From: Aureispira sp964445645
Lineage (GTDB): Bacteria; Bacteroidota; Bacteroidia; Chitinophagales; Saprospiraceae
Direction: 5' to 3'
Assembly (NCBI GenBank): GCA_964445645.1
Contig: CAYULH010000015.1
Location: 1 to 60,038 of the forward strand
Length of the DNA: 60,038 bases
Shown here: positions 42,938-52,135 of the stretch, one piece after another
Numbering within the stretch: the stretch's first letter is position 1
Layout: every line of letters begins with the position of its first letter
The notes under the pieces: model-generated
The model's input: only the letters and a program-made list of their open reading frames with translations
Databases searched by the model: none
Told to the model about the DNA's origin: nothing
Program-made: the position numbers and the translations under genes

Positions 42938-43306
42938 TTATAATTGATGGTTATTGCTCAAAAAAAGCCCTACATACAAGGCCAATAGCCCCACCAGCAA
43001 GCTGAGTAGTACATACGCTAGAGCAAACCAAGGAATGCCTTGCTCTGCCAAATCGAATGCCTCTTTTGCAAAAGTGCTAAAGGTGCTAAACCCGCCACAA
43101 AAGCCTGTGGCAGCCAATAATTTCCAAGGAGCAGCCCAGCCCAAACGGCTGCTATACCCTATTGCCAAGCCCAAGACCAAGCAAGCCAAGCCATTGGCAA
43201 TCAAGGTAGCCCAAGGAAAAGCGCTGCTATTTATATATTGGCTTATACCATAACGACAGAGGCTTCCCAGTCCTCCTCCCAAAAATACCGCCAACCAATT
43301 AAGCAT
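42938..43306 (-). CDS. crcB: Fluoride-specific ion channel CrcB/Fluc
   Basis: The 122-residue protein has four membrane helices and the Fluc signatures GSLCRYG (14-20) and GGFSTFSTF (71-79), whose phenylalanines line the fluoride path in dual-topology dimers. Length is normal. It expels fluoride from the cytoplasm. The gene overlaps the end of the upstream phospho-sugar transferase gene by 8 bp, so it is translationally coupled to a polysaccharide gene. No fluoride riboswitch motif was seen before it, and the preceding coding region leaves no room for one. Confidence 0.93.
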   Translation of the reverse strand: MLNWLAVFLGGGLGSLCRYGISQYINSSAFPWATLIANGLACLVLGLAIGYSSRLGWAAPWKLLAATGFCGGFSTFSTFAKEAFDLAEQGIPWFALAYVLLSLLVGLLALYVGLFLSNNHQL

Positions 43307-44354
43307 GATCTTGATCTGTTTTTTTACGATGCAAGGCCCACTCTACCATCCCTGTTAACAAAATACCCAATGCTGCTACGACTCCCAACAAAGGCAAAGT
43401 GCCAATACTCTGAAAGGTAAATACAACCCCTATAAAAATTAAATTCACAGTACCTAAAATACCTGTTGATTGCAAATGGGTGTATCCTAAATCTAATAAT
43501 AAATGATGAATATGGGTGCGATCGGGATGAAAGGGCGAACGCCCCTTGAGTACTCGCAAGGTGAATACACGTAAGGTATCAAACAAGGGAATTACCAAAA
43601 TACCAACCGCTACAGCAGGAACAGATTGTACACTGTAGGCATGGCGATAAATCGCATTGTCCTGAATAAAAGAAATAGCCAAAATAGAAGCTGTCAAGCC
43701 AATGAGCAAAGAACCTGTATCACCCATAAAAATTTCTCCTGCCAAATTATAACGCAAAAAAGCCACCAAAGAACCCGCCAACGCTCCTGATAAAATCGCC
43801 AAATCGGGCCGCCCTACCCTATAAAACCAATAACCAAAGGTGGCACAAATAATACAGCCTATTGTACCTGACAAGGCATTGATACCATCAATGAGGTTGA
43901 AGGCATTGATAATAACAACCATCGTAAAAATGGTCAAGGGTATCCCCAACAAATCGGGAATGTCATACACTCCAAAAATTCCGTATAAACTGGTGAGTTG
44001 TATCTTGGCAAAATAGACCAACAAAAAAGCGGCAAATAGCTGGCCTGCAAATTTCTTGGAGGGTGTCAGTGGAATAATATCATCCTTGGCTCCTATCAGA
44101 AAAATAACAATAAAGGCACAGAGAATGTATTGCAAATGTGAGGGTTGGTTGTGAAAGGGCACCCAAAAAGTAGTAGAAAAAATCAATCCAGCAAAAATTC
44201 CTAAACCACCCAACGTGGGTATACTTTTGGAATGCGAACGACGCTCCCCCGGTTCGTCTACCAAATTTTTGGCCTCTGCTATTTTTATAATAGAAGGAAT
44301 TGCAAAATAGGTAATCAAGAAGGCCGTCAGAAAAGCTGGTATTATATCATACAT
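43299..44354 (-). CDS. MraY/WecA-family polyprenyl-phosphate sugar-1-phosphate transferase
   Basis: From the ATG at 44354 the product is 351 residues with about ten membrane helices. It shows the family motifs: ERRSHSKSIPTLGGLGIFAG, the metal-binding GAKDDIIPLTP, VIINAFNLIDGINALSG, IFMGDTGSLLIGL and RSPFHPDRTHIHHLLLDLG. It links a sugar-1-phosphate (GlcNAc-1-P is usual) to undecaprenyl phosphate to begin the lipid-linked polymer. As first gene of the run, it is followed by crcB with an 8-bp overlap. A TTG two codons upstream is also open. Confidence 0.92.
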   Translation of the reverse strand: MYDIIPAFLTAFLITYFAIPSIIKIAEAKNLVDEPGERRSHSKSIPTLGGLGIFAGLIFSTTFWVPFHNQPSHLQYILCAFIVIFLIGAKDDIIPLTPSKKFAGQLFAAFLLVYFAKIQLTSLYGIFGVYDIPDLLGIPLTIFTMVVIINAFNLIDGINALSGTIGCIICATFGYWFYRVGRPDLAILSGALAGSLVAFLRYNLAGEIFMGDTGSLLIGLTASILAISFIQDNAIYRHAYSVQSVPAVAVGILVIPLFDTLRVFTLRVLKGRSPFHPDRTHIHHLLLDLGYTHLQSTGILGTVNLIFIGVVFTFQSIGTLPLLGVVAALGILLTGMVEWALHRKKTDQDHA

Positions 44355-44524
44355 CGCCAAGCAGATGATTTTTAGCTACTTATTTTTTTATTATAATAAA
44401 GCAGCACAAAAGATAATGATACAAACTTACAAGAAGTTGTTTAAAATAGCTAGGAATAAATCCCAAAGAAGTATTCTTACAACTATTTCTAGTGCTGTCT
44501 AAGTATTATTTGCTGTCTAAAAGG

Positions 44525-44566
44525 CAAAAAAAAGATGTTGACCGTTTGTTTGGGGTCAACATCTTT
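44525..44566 (-). terminator. Bidirectional intrinsic terminator
   Basis: AAAGATGTTGACC (44531-44543) pairs perfectly with GGTCAACATCTTT (44554-44566), with A-runs to the left and T-runs to the right, so both strands have a U-run. On the minus strand it ends the OmpA transcript just before the polysaccharide operon. The rest of the gap to 44354 is AT-rich and carries the 14-mer GAAGTTGTTTAAAA at 44433-44446, shared with the left end of the element at 929. Confidence 0.85.
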
Positions 44567-44587
44567 CTTTTTTGTTTGGGTAACAAC

Positions 44588-45994
44588 CTAGCGTGTTACT
44601 TTGATTTCCGCACGGCGATTGCGCTGTTTTCCAGCTTCAGTACTGTTGTCGCTCATAGGATATTTTTCCCCATAAGCATTGTACTTGAGACGCTGGTCGC
44701 TAATGCCTTTGCCCATCAAATATTTGAGCACGGCTTTGGCTCGACGCTCCGATAATTTTTTGTTGTACGAGGCACTACCATCACTATCGGCATGGCCACC
44801 TACTTGCAATTCTAAACGAGCACATTTTTGCATGGCATCTACCACACGATTGAGCTGGCGCAACGAAGACTGATCGGCTTGTGCGGCATCATAATCAAAA
44901 TAAATAGCTGCTGTTAGGGTTTGCAAATTGATGCGATTACAATTGGCTGCTTCTGCTGGTGTCAGGGGCACTTCATTGATGGGATTATCGTAAATATTGC
45001 TGTTGTTGGGATTGCCGCCGCTGCCATTACTACCGCCGTTGTTCCCATTGTTGTATCGGCTATTGTCAATAGTAATGTTGCCACCGCCACCACGTTGGTC
45101 TGGAATGTCTCCATCGCCAAATTTAATTCCACCGCCCGAAGCACTACCATTTACTCTCTTCTTACTAATGAGTCCCTCACTCGTAAAGGCATATCCTTCA
45201 TCATCTACACGTACCAATAGGTCATCAATGGTTCTGATATAGCCCTCTCTATCCAACATATAAGTTTGAGTATTGGTAATAAACGTTCCACTGGCATCTA
45301 CAATATCACCTGCTGCTATCTTGATAATTTTATCATTTCTATCATACAATTTACCATCATAACTCTTGTAATAACCACGAGCAGCCAAACCATCTGCCTT
45401 GGCAGGGTGTCCATATAGGCGCGCCAATTCCATCATATCACCAATAGCTAGAGGGCAACCATCATACTCTGCTATACCAAACAACTCGGGACAAGCATCC
45501 AATTCGTCCTTGATGCTATCACCATCTTTGTCTGGACAACCATTGGCGGTAAACAAGCCTCTCAATTCGGGGCAGGCATCGTCCTCATTCTTAACACCAT
45601 CACCATCCAAATCAGAAGGATCTATATCTGGACAACCTGTTTCACGCTCGCCATAAGCATCTGGGCACTCATCTTCTGGATCAATAATGCCATCATAATC
45701 TCGGTCTATGCAACCCATTAAGTTGGCATAGCCTTTATCATCGGGGCAGCGATCTTCTGCATCTTGAATACCATCGCCATCGGCATCAGGACAGCCAAAG
45801 GTACGTGCTGTTCCAAAAATATAAGGACACTGATCGACATCGTTGGGCACCCCATCGTAATCATCGTCAGGTGCTTTAGTCTCATTACTCGCTACCGTAC
45901 TGTCGTCTGTTTTGGTGGTTGTTCCTTTGGTGGAGCCACAACTCAACAACAGTGAAAAAGCAAAAGTATAAAAGATTAAGAATTGTATTTTCAT
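44588..45994 (-). CDS. OmpA-family lipoprotein with TSP3 calcium-binding repeats
   Basis: The 468-residue protein has a lipobox (SLLLSC, Cys19), then about seven thrombospondin type-3 repeats (residues 42-180) rich in D-x-D-x-D-G and Cys, a middle region (about 185-285), an Asn/Gly-rich linker (about 295-340), and an OmpA peptidoglycan-binding domain (about 355-468, YFDYDAAQADQSS, VGGHADSDGSASYNKKLSERRAKAV, NRRAEI). It is likely anchored in the outer membrane by lipid, binds calcium through the repeats and holds the peptidoglycan. Such proteins are often part of gliding and type IX systems, but nothing local supports that. It is monocistronic. Confidence 0.9.
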   Translation of the reverse strand: MKIQFLIFYTFAFSLLLSCGSTKGTTTKTDDSTVASNETKAPDDDYDGVPNDVDQCPYIFGTARTFGCPDADGDGIQDAEDRCPDDKGYANLMGCIDRDYDGIIDPEDECPDAYGERETGCPDIDPSDLDGDGVKNEDDACPELRGLFTANGCPDKDGDSIKDELDACPELFGIAEYDGCPLAIGDMMELARLYGHPAKADGLAARGYYKSYDGKLYDRNDKIIKIAAGDIVDASGTFITNTQTYMLDREGYIRTIDDLLVRVDDEGYAFTSEGLISKKRVNGSASGGGIKFGDGDIPDQRGGGGNITIDNSRYNNGNNGGSNGSGGNPNNSNIYDNPINEVPLTPAEAANCNRINLQTLTAAIYFDYDAAQADQSSLRQLNRVVDAMQKCARLELQVGGHADSDGSASYNKKLSERRAKAVLKYLMGKGISDQRLKYNAYGEKYPMSDNSTEAGKQRNRRAEIKVTR

Positions 45995-46200
45995 GGTTCT
46001 ATTTATAAATTATGATGGTGCATAGTAGGTTTTTTATAGTAAAAGATAGCATAAAGTAACCTATTAAGCTAGAAGCAACTACAAAAATAACATTTAAAAC
46101 GGATTATTGGTCACAAATTACTACAAAACAAACTTTTGAGGCTTGCTTTTGTTGGGCAAGAGCTTATTCCAATGCTGTTTAAACAATTATTTTACCATTT

Positions 46201-47763
46201 CTACAATTGTTGCAATAAATGACGCATATCTACTTGCTGGCTAATCATACGCTCCAAATCCTCTACGGCAATACGCTCTTGCTGCATACTATCTCGCTCA
46301 CGCACAGTTACGGTTCCATCCTCTAATGTCTGCCCATCAATAGTAATACAGTAAGGTGTTCCCAACTCATCTTGACGGCGGTAGCGTTTACCTACCGAGT
46401 CTTTTTCATCATATTGGCATTCAAATGAGTACTTCAATTGATTGAAAATAGCTCTGGCTTTGTCGGTCAGTTCTTTTTCTTTCTTCACCAAAGGCAACAC
46501 GGCACACTTGATAGGGGCTATGGCAGGGTGAAAACGCACCACTACACGCTCCTTCAAATCGCCATTGGCATCAGGCACTTGTTCTACGGCATAACAATTG
46601 CTCAACACGGCCAAGAACAAACGATCACATCCAACCGAGGTTTCGACCACATAAGGCACATAGCTTTCCTTCAATTCAGGATCGTAATACGTCAATTTTT
46701 TGCCCGAATGTTCTTCGTGTGCTTTTAGGTCAAAATCTGTACGAGAGTGAATACCTTCTAGCTCTTTGAATCCAAAGGGGAATTCAAATTCAATATCAGC
46801 AGCAGCATCAGCATAGTGTGCCAATTTTTCGTGATCGTGAAAACGCAATTTGCTCACCTGTGTACCGAGTACTTGGTGCCATTTCATGCGCTTTTCTTTC
46901 CACTGCTCATAAAATTCTTGTTGTGTACCAGGGCGCACAAAGAATTGCATTTCCATTTGCTCAAATTCTCTCATTCTAAAAATGAACTGACGAGCCACAA
47001 TTTCGTTTCTAAATGCCTTGCCAATTTGTGCAATACCAAACGGTACTTTTTGGCGAGCGGTGTTGAGCACATTCAAGAAATTGACAAAAATACCTTGGGC
47101 GGTTTCTGGGCGCAAGTAGAGTTTGTCATCGCTGGTAGCACCTCCTCCTTGAGTAGAGAACATCAAATTAAAATCTCGTACATCGGTCCAGTTTTTGGAA
47201 CCCGATTCGGGGCAAGTAATGCCCAATTCTTCGATAAGTGCTTTTACATCGGCGAGGTCTTGAGCATTGAGCGAAGCATTCATTCTACTGAGAATGGCAT
47301 CTGCTTTTGCTTGACGTTCTAGCGTGCGCTTATCGGTTGCTCTAAATTGGGCTTCATCAAAACTATCTCCAAAGCGTTTTTTGGCTTTGTCGATGTCTTT
47401 GTTGATTTTCTTAATAATTTTGGCTTCGATATAATCCTCGATAAGTGTATCGGCACGATAGCGTTTTTTGGAATCTTTGTTGTCAATCAATGGATCGCTA
47501 AACGCATCGACATGCCCCGAAGCTTTCCATACCGTAGGCTCCATAAAGATAGCAGCATCTACGCCCACAATTTCTTCGTGCATTTGCACCATCGCACGCC
47601 ACCAATACTGCTTGAGGTTATTTTTGAGAAGAACACCATAAGGGCCATAATCATACACAGCACTAAGTCCACCATAAATATCACTAGATTGGTAGATGTA
47701 GGCATTTTTCTTACAATAAGAAACAATTTCGCTAAAAGTTACAGAGGTTGCTTGCTCGGCCAT
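46201..47763 (-). CDS. glyS: Glycine--tRNA ligase
   Basis: From the ATG at 47763 the product is 520 residues, starting AEQATSVTFSEIVSYCKKNAYIYQSSDIYGGL. This is the single-chain alpha2 type of GlyRS, with SAVYDYGPYGVLLKNNLKQYWW, the class II core (FMEPTVWKASGHVDAF, LRPETAQGIFVNF and KAFRNEIVARQFIFRMREFEQMEMQFF) and the anticodon-binding domain with HPAIAPIKCAVLPLV near 420. It charges glycine onto tRNA-Gly. The frame stays open upstream to 47820, but homology begins at the ATG. Confidence 0.96.
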   Translation of the reverse strand: MAEQATSVTFSEIVSYCKKNAYIYQSSDIYGGLSAVYDYGPYGVLLKNNLKQYWWRAMVQMHEEIVGVDAAIFMEPTVWKASGHVDAFSDPLIDNKDSKKRYRADTLIEDYIEAKIIKKINKDIDKAKKRFGDSFDEAQFRATDKRTLERQAKADAILSRMNASLNAQDLADVKALIEELGITCPESGSKNWTDVRDFNLMFSTQGGGATSDDKLYLRPETAQGIFVNFLNVLNTARQKVPFGIAQIGKAFRNEIVARQFIFRMREFEQMEMQFFVRPGTQQEFYEQWKEKRMKWHQVLGTQVSKLRFHDHEKLAHYADAAADIEFEFPFGFKELEGIHSRTDFDLKAHEEHSGKKLTYYDPELKESYVPYVVETSVGCDRLFLAVLSNCYAVEQVPDANGDLKERVVVRFHPAIAPIKCAVLPLVKKEKELTDKARAIFNQLKYSFECQYDEKDSVGKRYRRQDELGTPYCITIDGQTLEDGTVTVRERDSMQQERIAVEDLERMISQQVDMRHLLQQL

Positions 47764-47807
47764 TTTGTTATTATAGTTAATATAGATAATAGTCTTAAAA
47801 TCAAAGT

Positions 47808-47849
47808 AGCTTAGTATCATAACTAAGCTGCTCTAAGATTGCAAAAATA
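47808..47849 (-). promoter_or_regulatory. Candidate glyS promoter and leader hairpin
   Basis: On the minus strand TATTTTTG (plus 47842-47849) is a -7-type element 79 bp before the glyS ATG, and AGCTTAGT / ACTAAGCT (47808-47815 / 47822-47829) is an 8-bp dyad in what would be the leader. No TTG is found at the proper distance, so the promoter call is weak. No T-box-like sequence was recognised. Confidence 0.35.
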
Positions 47850-47942
47850 GTATTTTAAGAAAAAAAACATGCTGTGACAAGGGTTATTTTGAGGAATATC
47901 TTGCTTTGGGGAATAAGTGCATCTGTTTATCAAAAATACAGT

Positions 47943-49106
47943 TTATCTTTTTCCAAACACAAAAACATCATTGCTCCATGTTTCCACAATTTTTTTTCTT
48001 TCGGATGCGGTCATTTCCAAGGGTTTAAAACATTTGAATACAACTACTTTGAGTACTAATATTTCCTTAAGCCATGCTTTTCCAGAAACCTGAACTTTAG
48101 ATAACGATTTTAAAAAACATTTGGCACTCCAAATCAACAAGTTATCATAGAATTCCCAGTTATTCCATTTGCTATCTACAGAATAACATCTCACATCCAG
48201 ATAAGGCATTTTTTTAAATTTATTAATGGTACTAGAAAATTGAGCGGTAGATTCTAGTGCCAAACCATTCCATACCTGTTTTTTATCCACAGGAACCATA
48301 TAATCTTGGAGGCATACAAAGATTAATTTTATAACTTGTATAAAGTTACTGGCCAATGCCAACATAGGATTGTGCTCTAACCTAACAAATAGCAACAAGG
48401 ACTCTAGGTTCTTCAACTCTCCAATCCAATTGGGAAACTCCTTGATATAAACCTCCCCTAAATCCAATTTTTTCAGTTGCTTCATATTGCGAAAAAAATC
48501 AGGTAATCGGTAACTGTATTGTTCTCTTCTAGGGTCTTCTTCCTCATATTCAGTCGCTTCCAAAACATCTTCAATTCCATACAAAATCAGCTCTTCTAAA
48601 CACGGTAAATTGGCCAAATTGGAGGGTAAATTTCTCAATCTATAATTGCAACTCAAATCTAGACTAACCAAGTTGGTCAATTGCTCTATTTCTGCTGGCA
48701 ACACTTGCAAGTCATTCCAAGACAAATCCAATTGTGTAATAAAAGTACAATTGAGCAATACCTTGGGAAAGACCGATAATTTGGGAGCTTCGTCATTGTC
48801 TTTATCTCCTGCTAGTATCATTTTTTCCTGAAAGTATTCCGAGCAAAACCCTTCTATATGAAGTTGTTGCAAGGCCAGTGTCTCTGTAGGCCAGTCTAAA
48901 TCTTGTTCTTCGTAGCTTTCTTGCATGAGCAACAACCAGTTACTTTTTTCAGACTCAAACGTTGGCAATTCTTGCAAAGCAGCGTAGAACTCATCCAACA
49001 TTTCCTCATAACACGCCATGCCTTTGGCCAATTCAAATGCTAAACTGCGATTGGCAACTTCAGCAGAATAGAAAAGCATTCTAATTTTATTTTTACTATT
49101 GGACAT
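47943..49106 (-). CDS. Leucine-rich-repeat protein, cytoplasmic
   Basis: The 387-residue protein has an N-terminal helical part (about 1-80, FELAKGMACYEEMLDEF), then five to six LRR units (about 95-235, LSVFPKVLLNCTFITQLDLSWNDLQVLPAEI, LVSLDLSCNYRLRNLPSNLANLPCLEEL, LKKLDLGEVYIKEFPNWIGEL, LESLLLFVRLEHNPMLALAS). The C-terminal 130 residues are not repeated. There is no signal peptide or membrane helix. LRR arcs bind proteins, but the partner is unknown. The gene lies between glyS and a SIMPL-domain gene and appears to be transcribed alone. Its A+T content is higher than its neighbours. Confidence 0.75.
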   Translation of the reverse strand: MSNSKNKIRMLFYSAEVANRSLAFELAKGMACYEEMLDEFYAALQELPTFESEKSNWLLLMQESYEEQDLDWPTETLALQQLHIEGFCSEYFQEKMILAGDKDNDEAPKLSVFPKVLLNCTFITQLDLSWNDLQVLPAEIEQLTNLVSLDLSCNYRLRNLPSNLANLPCLEELILYGIEDVLEATEYEEEDPRREQYSYRLPDFFRNMKQLKKLDLGEVYIKEFPNWIGELKNLESLLLFVRLEHNPMLALASNFIQVIKLIFVCLQDYMVPVDKKQVWNGLALESTAQFSSTINKFKKMPYLDVRCYSVDSKWNNWEFYDNLLIWSAKCFLKSLSKVQVSGKAWLKEILVLKVVVFKCFKPLEMTASERKKIVETWSNDVFVFGKR

Positions 49107-49337
49107 ATCTTACAATTAATTGAAGTTTCAAACACTTTTAGAATAGCTGCTTGTTTGGAGCATTTTTGCCACAGCTAAACAATGAAGTTTTCAAAGTACA
49201 AAATGACTGTGTTTTATTCTTTCAGTACAAACACAGTGTGTATAAGAATATTCCAAATCAGATGTTTTTCTATTTTCATTTATACATCTTGTGCTGTACG
49301 AATGATAAGATTTATTAAACCAATTATTCTGTAAAAA

Positions 49338-50411
49338 TCAATTTTTTGCATTGGGTTCAATGTACACTTTTTCGCCTTCGGGCGTGAGCCAAAAATAATT
49401 GTTCTTGGATATTTGCTGACTATCCAAGATCAAACGCATTCGCAATTCGTAGACAAACTGCACAGCAGGTTCAAGCAGCTCTGGCTCTATAACAATATCA
49501 AAACTTTCGGCACGCAATTGGTCGTAATAATAAGTAGTAGGCTTGTACATATCTTGCGTTTTGCTCCGCTCATTGATATTGCCCATAGATACATTGGCAA
49601 AAGCTTTATAACTAGAATAACGGCTAGATGGGTACACGACATATTTGGACTCGGCCAAAGAGCGATCAGACTTGGTCAAATCTATGGCTAATTGCTCTTC
49701 ATACCCTTTCAATTGTTGTGCAATATTTTTCATAGCACGCTCTCGCATAGTGCTATACACCCCTTCGTGGTCTTTGACTTGGTATTCTACTGTAATCAAA
49801 TCAAAAACCTCATATTCTGCTGCTTTGGTCATAATAGAACGCAACTGGTCGGCTTTGGTATAAGCTATGTGTATGTTTTGTTGCAATTCATAGCCTTTGG
49901 GAATTTCGTTATTTCTATTAGAAAAAATCTTCTTGTCTTTTTCGTATTCGTACAAAGGGATAAAGGTAACAACATCTATATAAATGCGCTCCGAGGCAAT
50001 TCCCATACCTTCTAAGGCCGATTTGAAGCCCTCTGCACGTTCTTTCATCAGCTTGTTGGTTTCTTCTATCGTGCTGGCAATTTGTGTGAGGTTAAAAATG
50101 GCAACATATCGGTCAGCAGCCTTATTGCTCAATACCCGAACTGTCAATTCCAGTGTTTTATTGTTCAACAATTGGGCAGGCCCCAAAACATTGCTCGGCA
50201 CCTTTGTTCCATTGTTGGTCACTGTAATATCCTCTGACAAATAATCCATGTACCCTTGTTCCAACTTTCTCTTTTCCTTACCATAGCCCCCTTGATAATC
50301 ATTCTTTTGTACCTGCTGAAAACGGGTAGCATTCCCTTGCACCTGTGCTTGACTTGTTTGCAATAAACTCCCTACCATTATAAAAATGGCAATAGACATA
50401 AATAGTTTCAT
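49338..50411 (-). CDS. SIMPL (DUF541) domain secreted protein
   Basis: The 357-residue protein has a signal peptide (about 1-22, TSQAQVQ) and a domain of the SIMPL type (about 80-340): ITVTNNGTKVPSNV, ELTVRVLSNKAADRYVAIFNLTQIASTIEETNKLM, GFKSALEGMGIASERIYIDVVTFIPLYEYEK, and a final ILDSQQISKNNYFWLTPEGEK. SIMPL proteins form oligomers in the periplasm and are linked to oxidative-stress tolerance and outer-membrane stability in some bacteria. The match is by overall pattern, not strict motifs. It stands alone, divergent from pheS. Confidence 0.7.
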   Translation of the reverse strand: MKLFMSIAIFIMVGSLLQTSQAQVQGNATRFQQVQKNDYQGGYGKEKRKLEQGYMDYLSEDITVTNNGTKVPSNVLGPAQLLNNKTLELTVRVLSNKAADRYVAIFNLTQIASTIEETNKLMKERAEGFKSALEGMGIASERIYIDVVTFIPLYEYEKDKKIFSNRNNEIPKGYELQQNIHIAYTKADQLRSIMTKAAEYEVFDLITVEYQVKDHEGVYSTMRERAMKNIAQQLKGYEEQLAIDLTKSDRSLAESKYVVYPSSRYSSYKAFANVSMGNINERSKTQDMYKPTTYYYDQLRAESFDIVIEPELLEPAVQFVYELRMRLILDSQQISKNNYFWLTPEGEKVYIEPNAKN

Positions 50412-50575
50412 AATATTATTTTAAATTTATAAAAAATGTTCACTGTAAAAGACCATTTGGGACTCCATCCCAATTGCTGACGATTCTATCCTAACACTAG
50501 ACCTTATCAAAAGCTGGGGGAGGCTTTTTAGATAATAAAGTTGTAGCGGAACTTGTGGAAGGAGTGGAGTGTTTC

Positions 50576-50606
50576 TTGGATAGTACATAAAGAAAACTTA
50601 TTTTTG
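50576..50606 (+). promoter_or_regulatory. Bacteroidota-type promoter of the pheS run
   Basis: TTG (50576-50578), 20 bp, TATTTTTG (50599-50606) fits TTG-N17..23-TAnnTTTG, and lies 66 bp before the pheS ATG. The 50412-50671 gap is otherwise unremarkable AT-rich DNA that must also hold the SIMPL-gene promoter. Confidence 0.6.
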
Positions 50607-50671
50607 TTACTTTAACAAAGGGTAGTACAGCTACTTTTTCTATTACATCAGAAGGATTGCATTAGACGACT

Positions 50672-51709
50672 ATGGATTTAGAAGTTTTTGAACAAGTAAA
50701 AACTATGCAGCAGGCTATTGAAGCGGCTGTTATTGCTGATAAAGAACAATTAGAAGCGTTTAGAATTGAGTATTTAGGTACTAAAAACAAAATTAAACCT
50801 TTGTTTGGTGAAATTAGAAATATTCCAAACGAACGCAAAAAGGAATATGGCCAATTGCTCAATGTAGTGAAGCAACAAGCAGAATCTAAATTTAAGACCG
50901 CTCAAGATAGCTTGGTAGCACAAGCAGCCAATGAAGTGGAGGAGTTGGATATGACGGCTCCAGCCGAACCCATGCCTTTGGGTTCTAGGCATCCCGTGTC
51001 GTTGGTACTCAATCAAATGATTGAGATTTTTGACCGTTTGGGTTTTACGGTAGCGGAGGATAACGAAATTGAGGACGATTGGCACAACTTTACGGCACTC
51101 AATACGCCCGAGGATCACCCAGCACGCGACATGCAGGATACCTATTATATTCTCAATGATCCTTCACGCCTGTTGCGTACACACACGTCATCTGTACAGT
51201 CGCATGTAATGATGAACCAGAAACCGCCAATTCGTATTATTGCCCCCGGCCGTGTGTACCGAAACGAAACGATTTCGTCCAGAGCGCACTGTCAGTTTCA
51301 CCAAGTGGAGGGCTTGTACATTGCCGAAAAAGTGAGCTTTGCCGATTTGCGCCAGACCATTTATTACTTTGCCAAGGAAATGTTTGGGGCTACCAAAATT
51401 CGTATGCGCCCGTCGTTCTTCCCATTTACCGAGCCTAGTGCCGAGGTGGATGTTTGGTGGGGCTGCGAAACCGAAGCAGACAAAAGAATTACCAAAGGAA
51501 CGGGTTGGTTAGAAATATTGGGTTGTGGCATGGTAGATCCTGCTGTATTGACCAATTGTGGCATTGACCCCGATAAGTATTCTGGTTTTGCGTTTGGAAT
51601 GGGGGTAGAGCGTATTGCCATGCTCAAGTACCAAATTGATGATATTCGCCTGCTATTTGAAAATGATGTTCGTTTTCTCAGTCAGTTTAGCGGAACTGCT
51701 AATTTCTAA
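50672..51709 (+). CDS. pheS: Phenylalanine--tRNA ligase alpha subunit
   Basis: The 345-residue protein has an N-terminal coiled-coil (about 1-85, LEAFRIEYLGTKNKIKPLFGEIR) and the class II catalytic core: HPVSLVLNQMIEIFDRLGF, EDDWHNFTALNTPEDHPARDMQDTYY, LLRTHTSSVQ, RVYRNETISSRAHCQFHQVEG, the phenylalanine-binding RPSFFPFTEPSAEVDV and motif 3 GFAFGMGVERIAMLKYQIDDIR. With the beta subunit (not in this window) it charges tRNA-Phe. The downstream lipoprotein genes follow after 13 bp. Confidence 0.97.
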   Translation: MDLEVFEQVKTMQQAIEAAVIADKEQLEAFRIEYLGTKNKIKPLFGEIRNIPNERKKEYGQLLNVVKQQAESKFKTAQDSLVAQAANEVEELDMTAPAEPMPLGSRHPVSLVLNQMIEIFDRLGFTVAEDNEIEDDWHNFTALNTPEDHPARDMQDTYYILNDPSRLLRTHTSSVQSHVMMNQKPPIRIIAPGRVYRNETISSRAHCQFHQVEGLYIAEKVSFADLRQTIYYFAKEMFGATKIRMRPSFFPFTEPSAEVDVWWGCETEADKRITKGTGWLEILGCGMVDPAVLTNCGIDPDKYSGFAFGMGVERIAMLKYQIDDIRLLFENDVRFLSQFSGTANF

Positions 51710-51722
51710 AAACTATTTAATT

Positions 51723-52115
51723 ATGCGTCTATTAATAGCCCTCTCTCTTTTTTTATTATTAGCTGTTTTGGCTTGTGAAACTTCTGAAAAGGCCACCCAA
51801 CAGGATTCGCCCAAAGAGGCCGCTCAGGGTTTTCTGGAAGCACTCCAAGCAGAGGACTTTGACTTGGTAGAACGCTATATTAGTGCATCGAGCAAAGAAT
51901 CCTTGCAAAATTTCCGAACCAATCTGAATATGATTGGCGAGGAAGAAAAAAAAGAATTGCTTGCAGCTTACAAAGTGCCTGTAGAGCAAATCAATTGCAT
52001 AGAACAGCAAGGCAAAACCAACTGCAATCTCCGCTATCAGCCCGAGGGCGAAGGCATTCTCAATCTGGTTCAACAAGACAACAAGTGGTTTGTCCAAATA
52101 GAATTTGATTACTAA
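51723..52115 (+). CDS. Small lipoprotein, DUF4878-like, copy 1
   Basis: The 130-residue protein has a lipobox (LLLAVLAC, Cys18) and a cone-type domain: a helix with SPKEAAQGFLEALQAEDFDLVERYISASSKESL, then strands with NLRYQPEGEGILNLVQQDNKWFVQIEF. The pattern helix plus VQQDNKWFV is characteristic of DUF4878/NTF2-like lipoproteins. The ATG at 51723 is chosen because it begins a proper signal; the frame is open further up inside pheS. The paralogue at 52136 is 20 bp downstream. Function unknown. Confidence 0.75.
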   Translation: MRLLIALSLFLLLAVLACETSEKATQQDSPKEAAQGFLEALQAEDFDLVERYISASSKESLQNFRTNLNMIGEEEKKELLAAYKVPVEQINCIEQQGKTNCNLRYQPEGEGILNLVQQDNKWFVQIEFDY

Positions 52116-52135
52116 ACCATCCATAAAACAATACA

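Noticed and set aside
42938..43340. Possible fluoride riboswitch upstream of crcB
   Set aside because: The crcB start lies inside the end of the upstream coding sequence and no fluoride-motif arrangement was visible.
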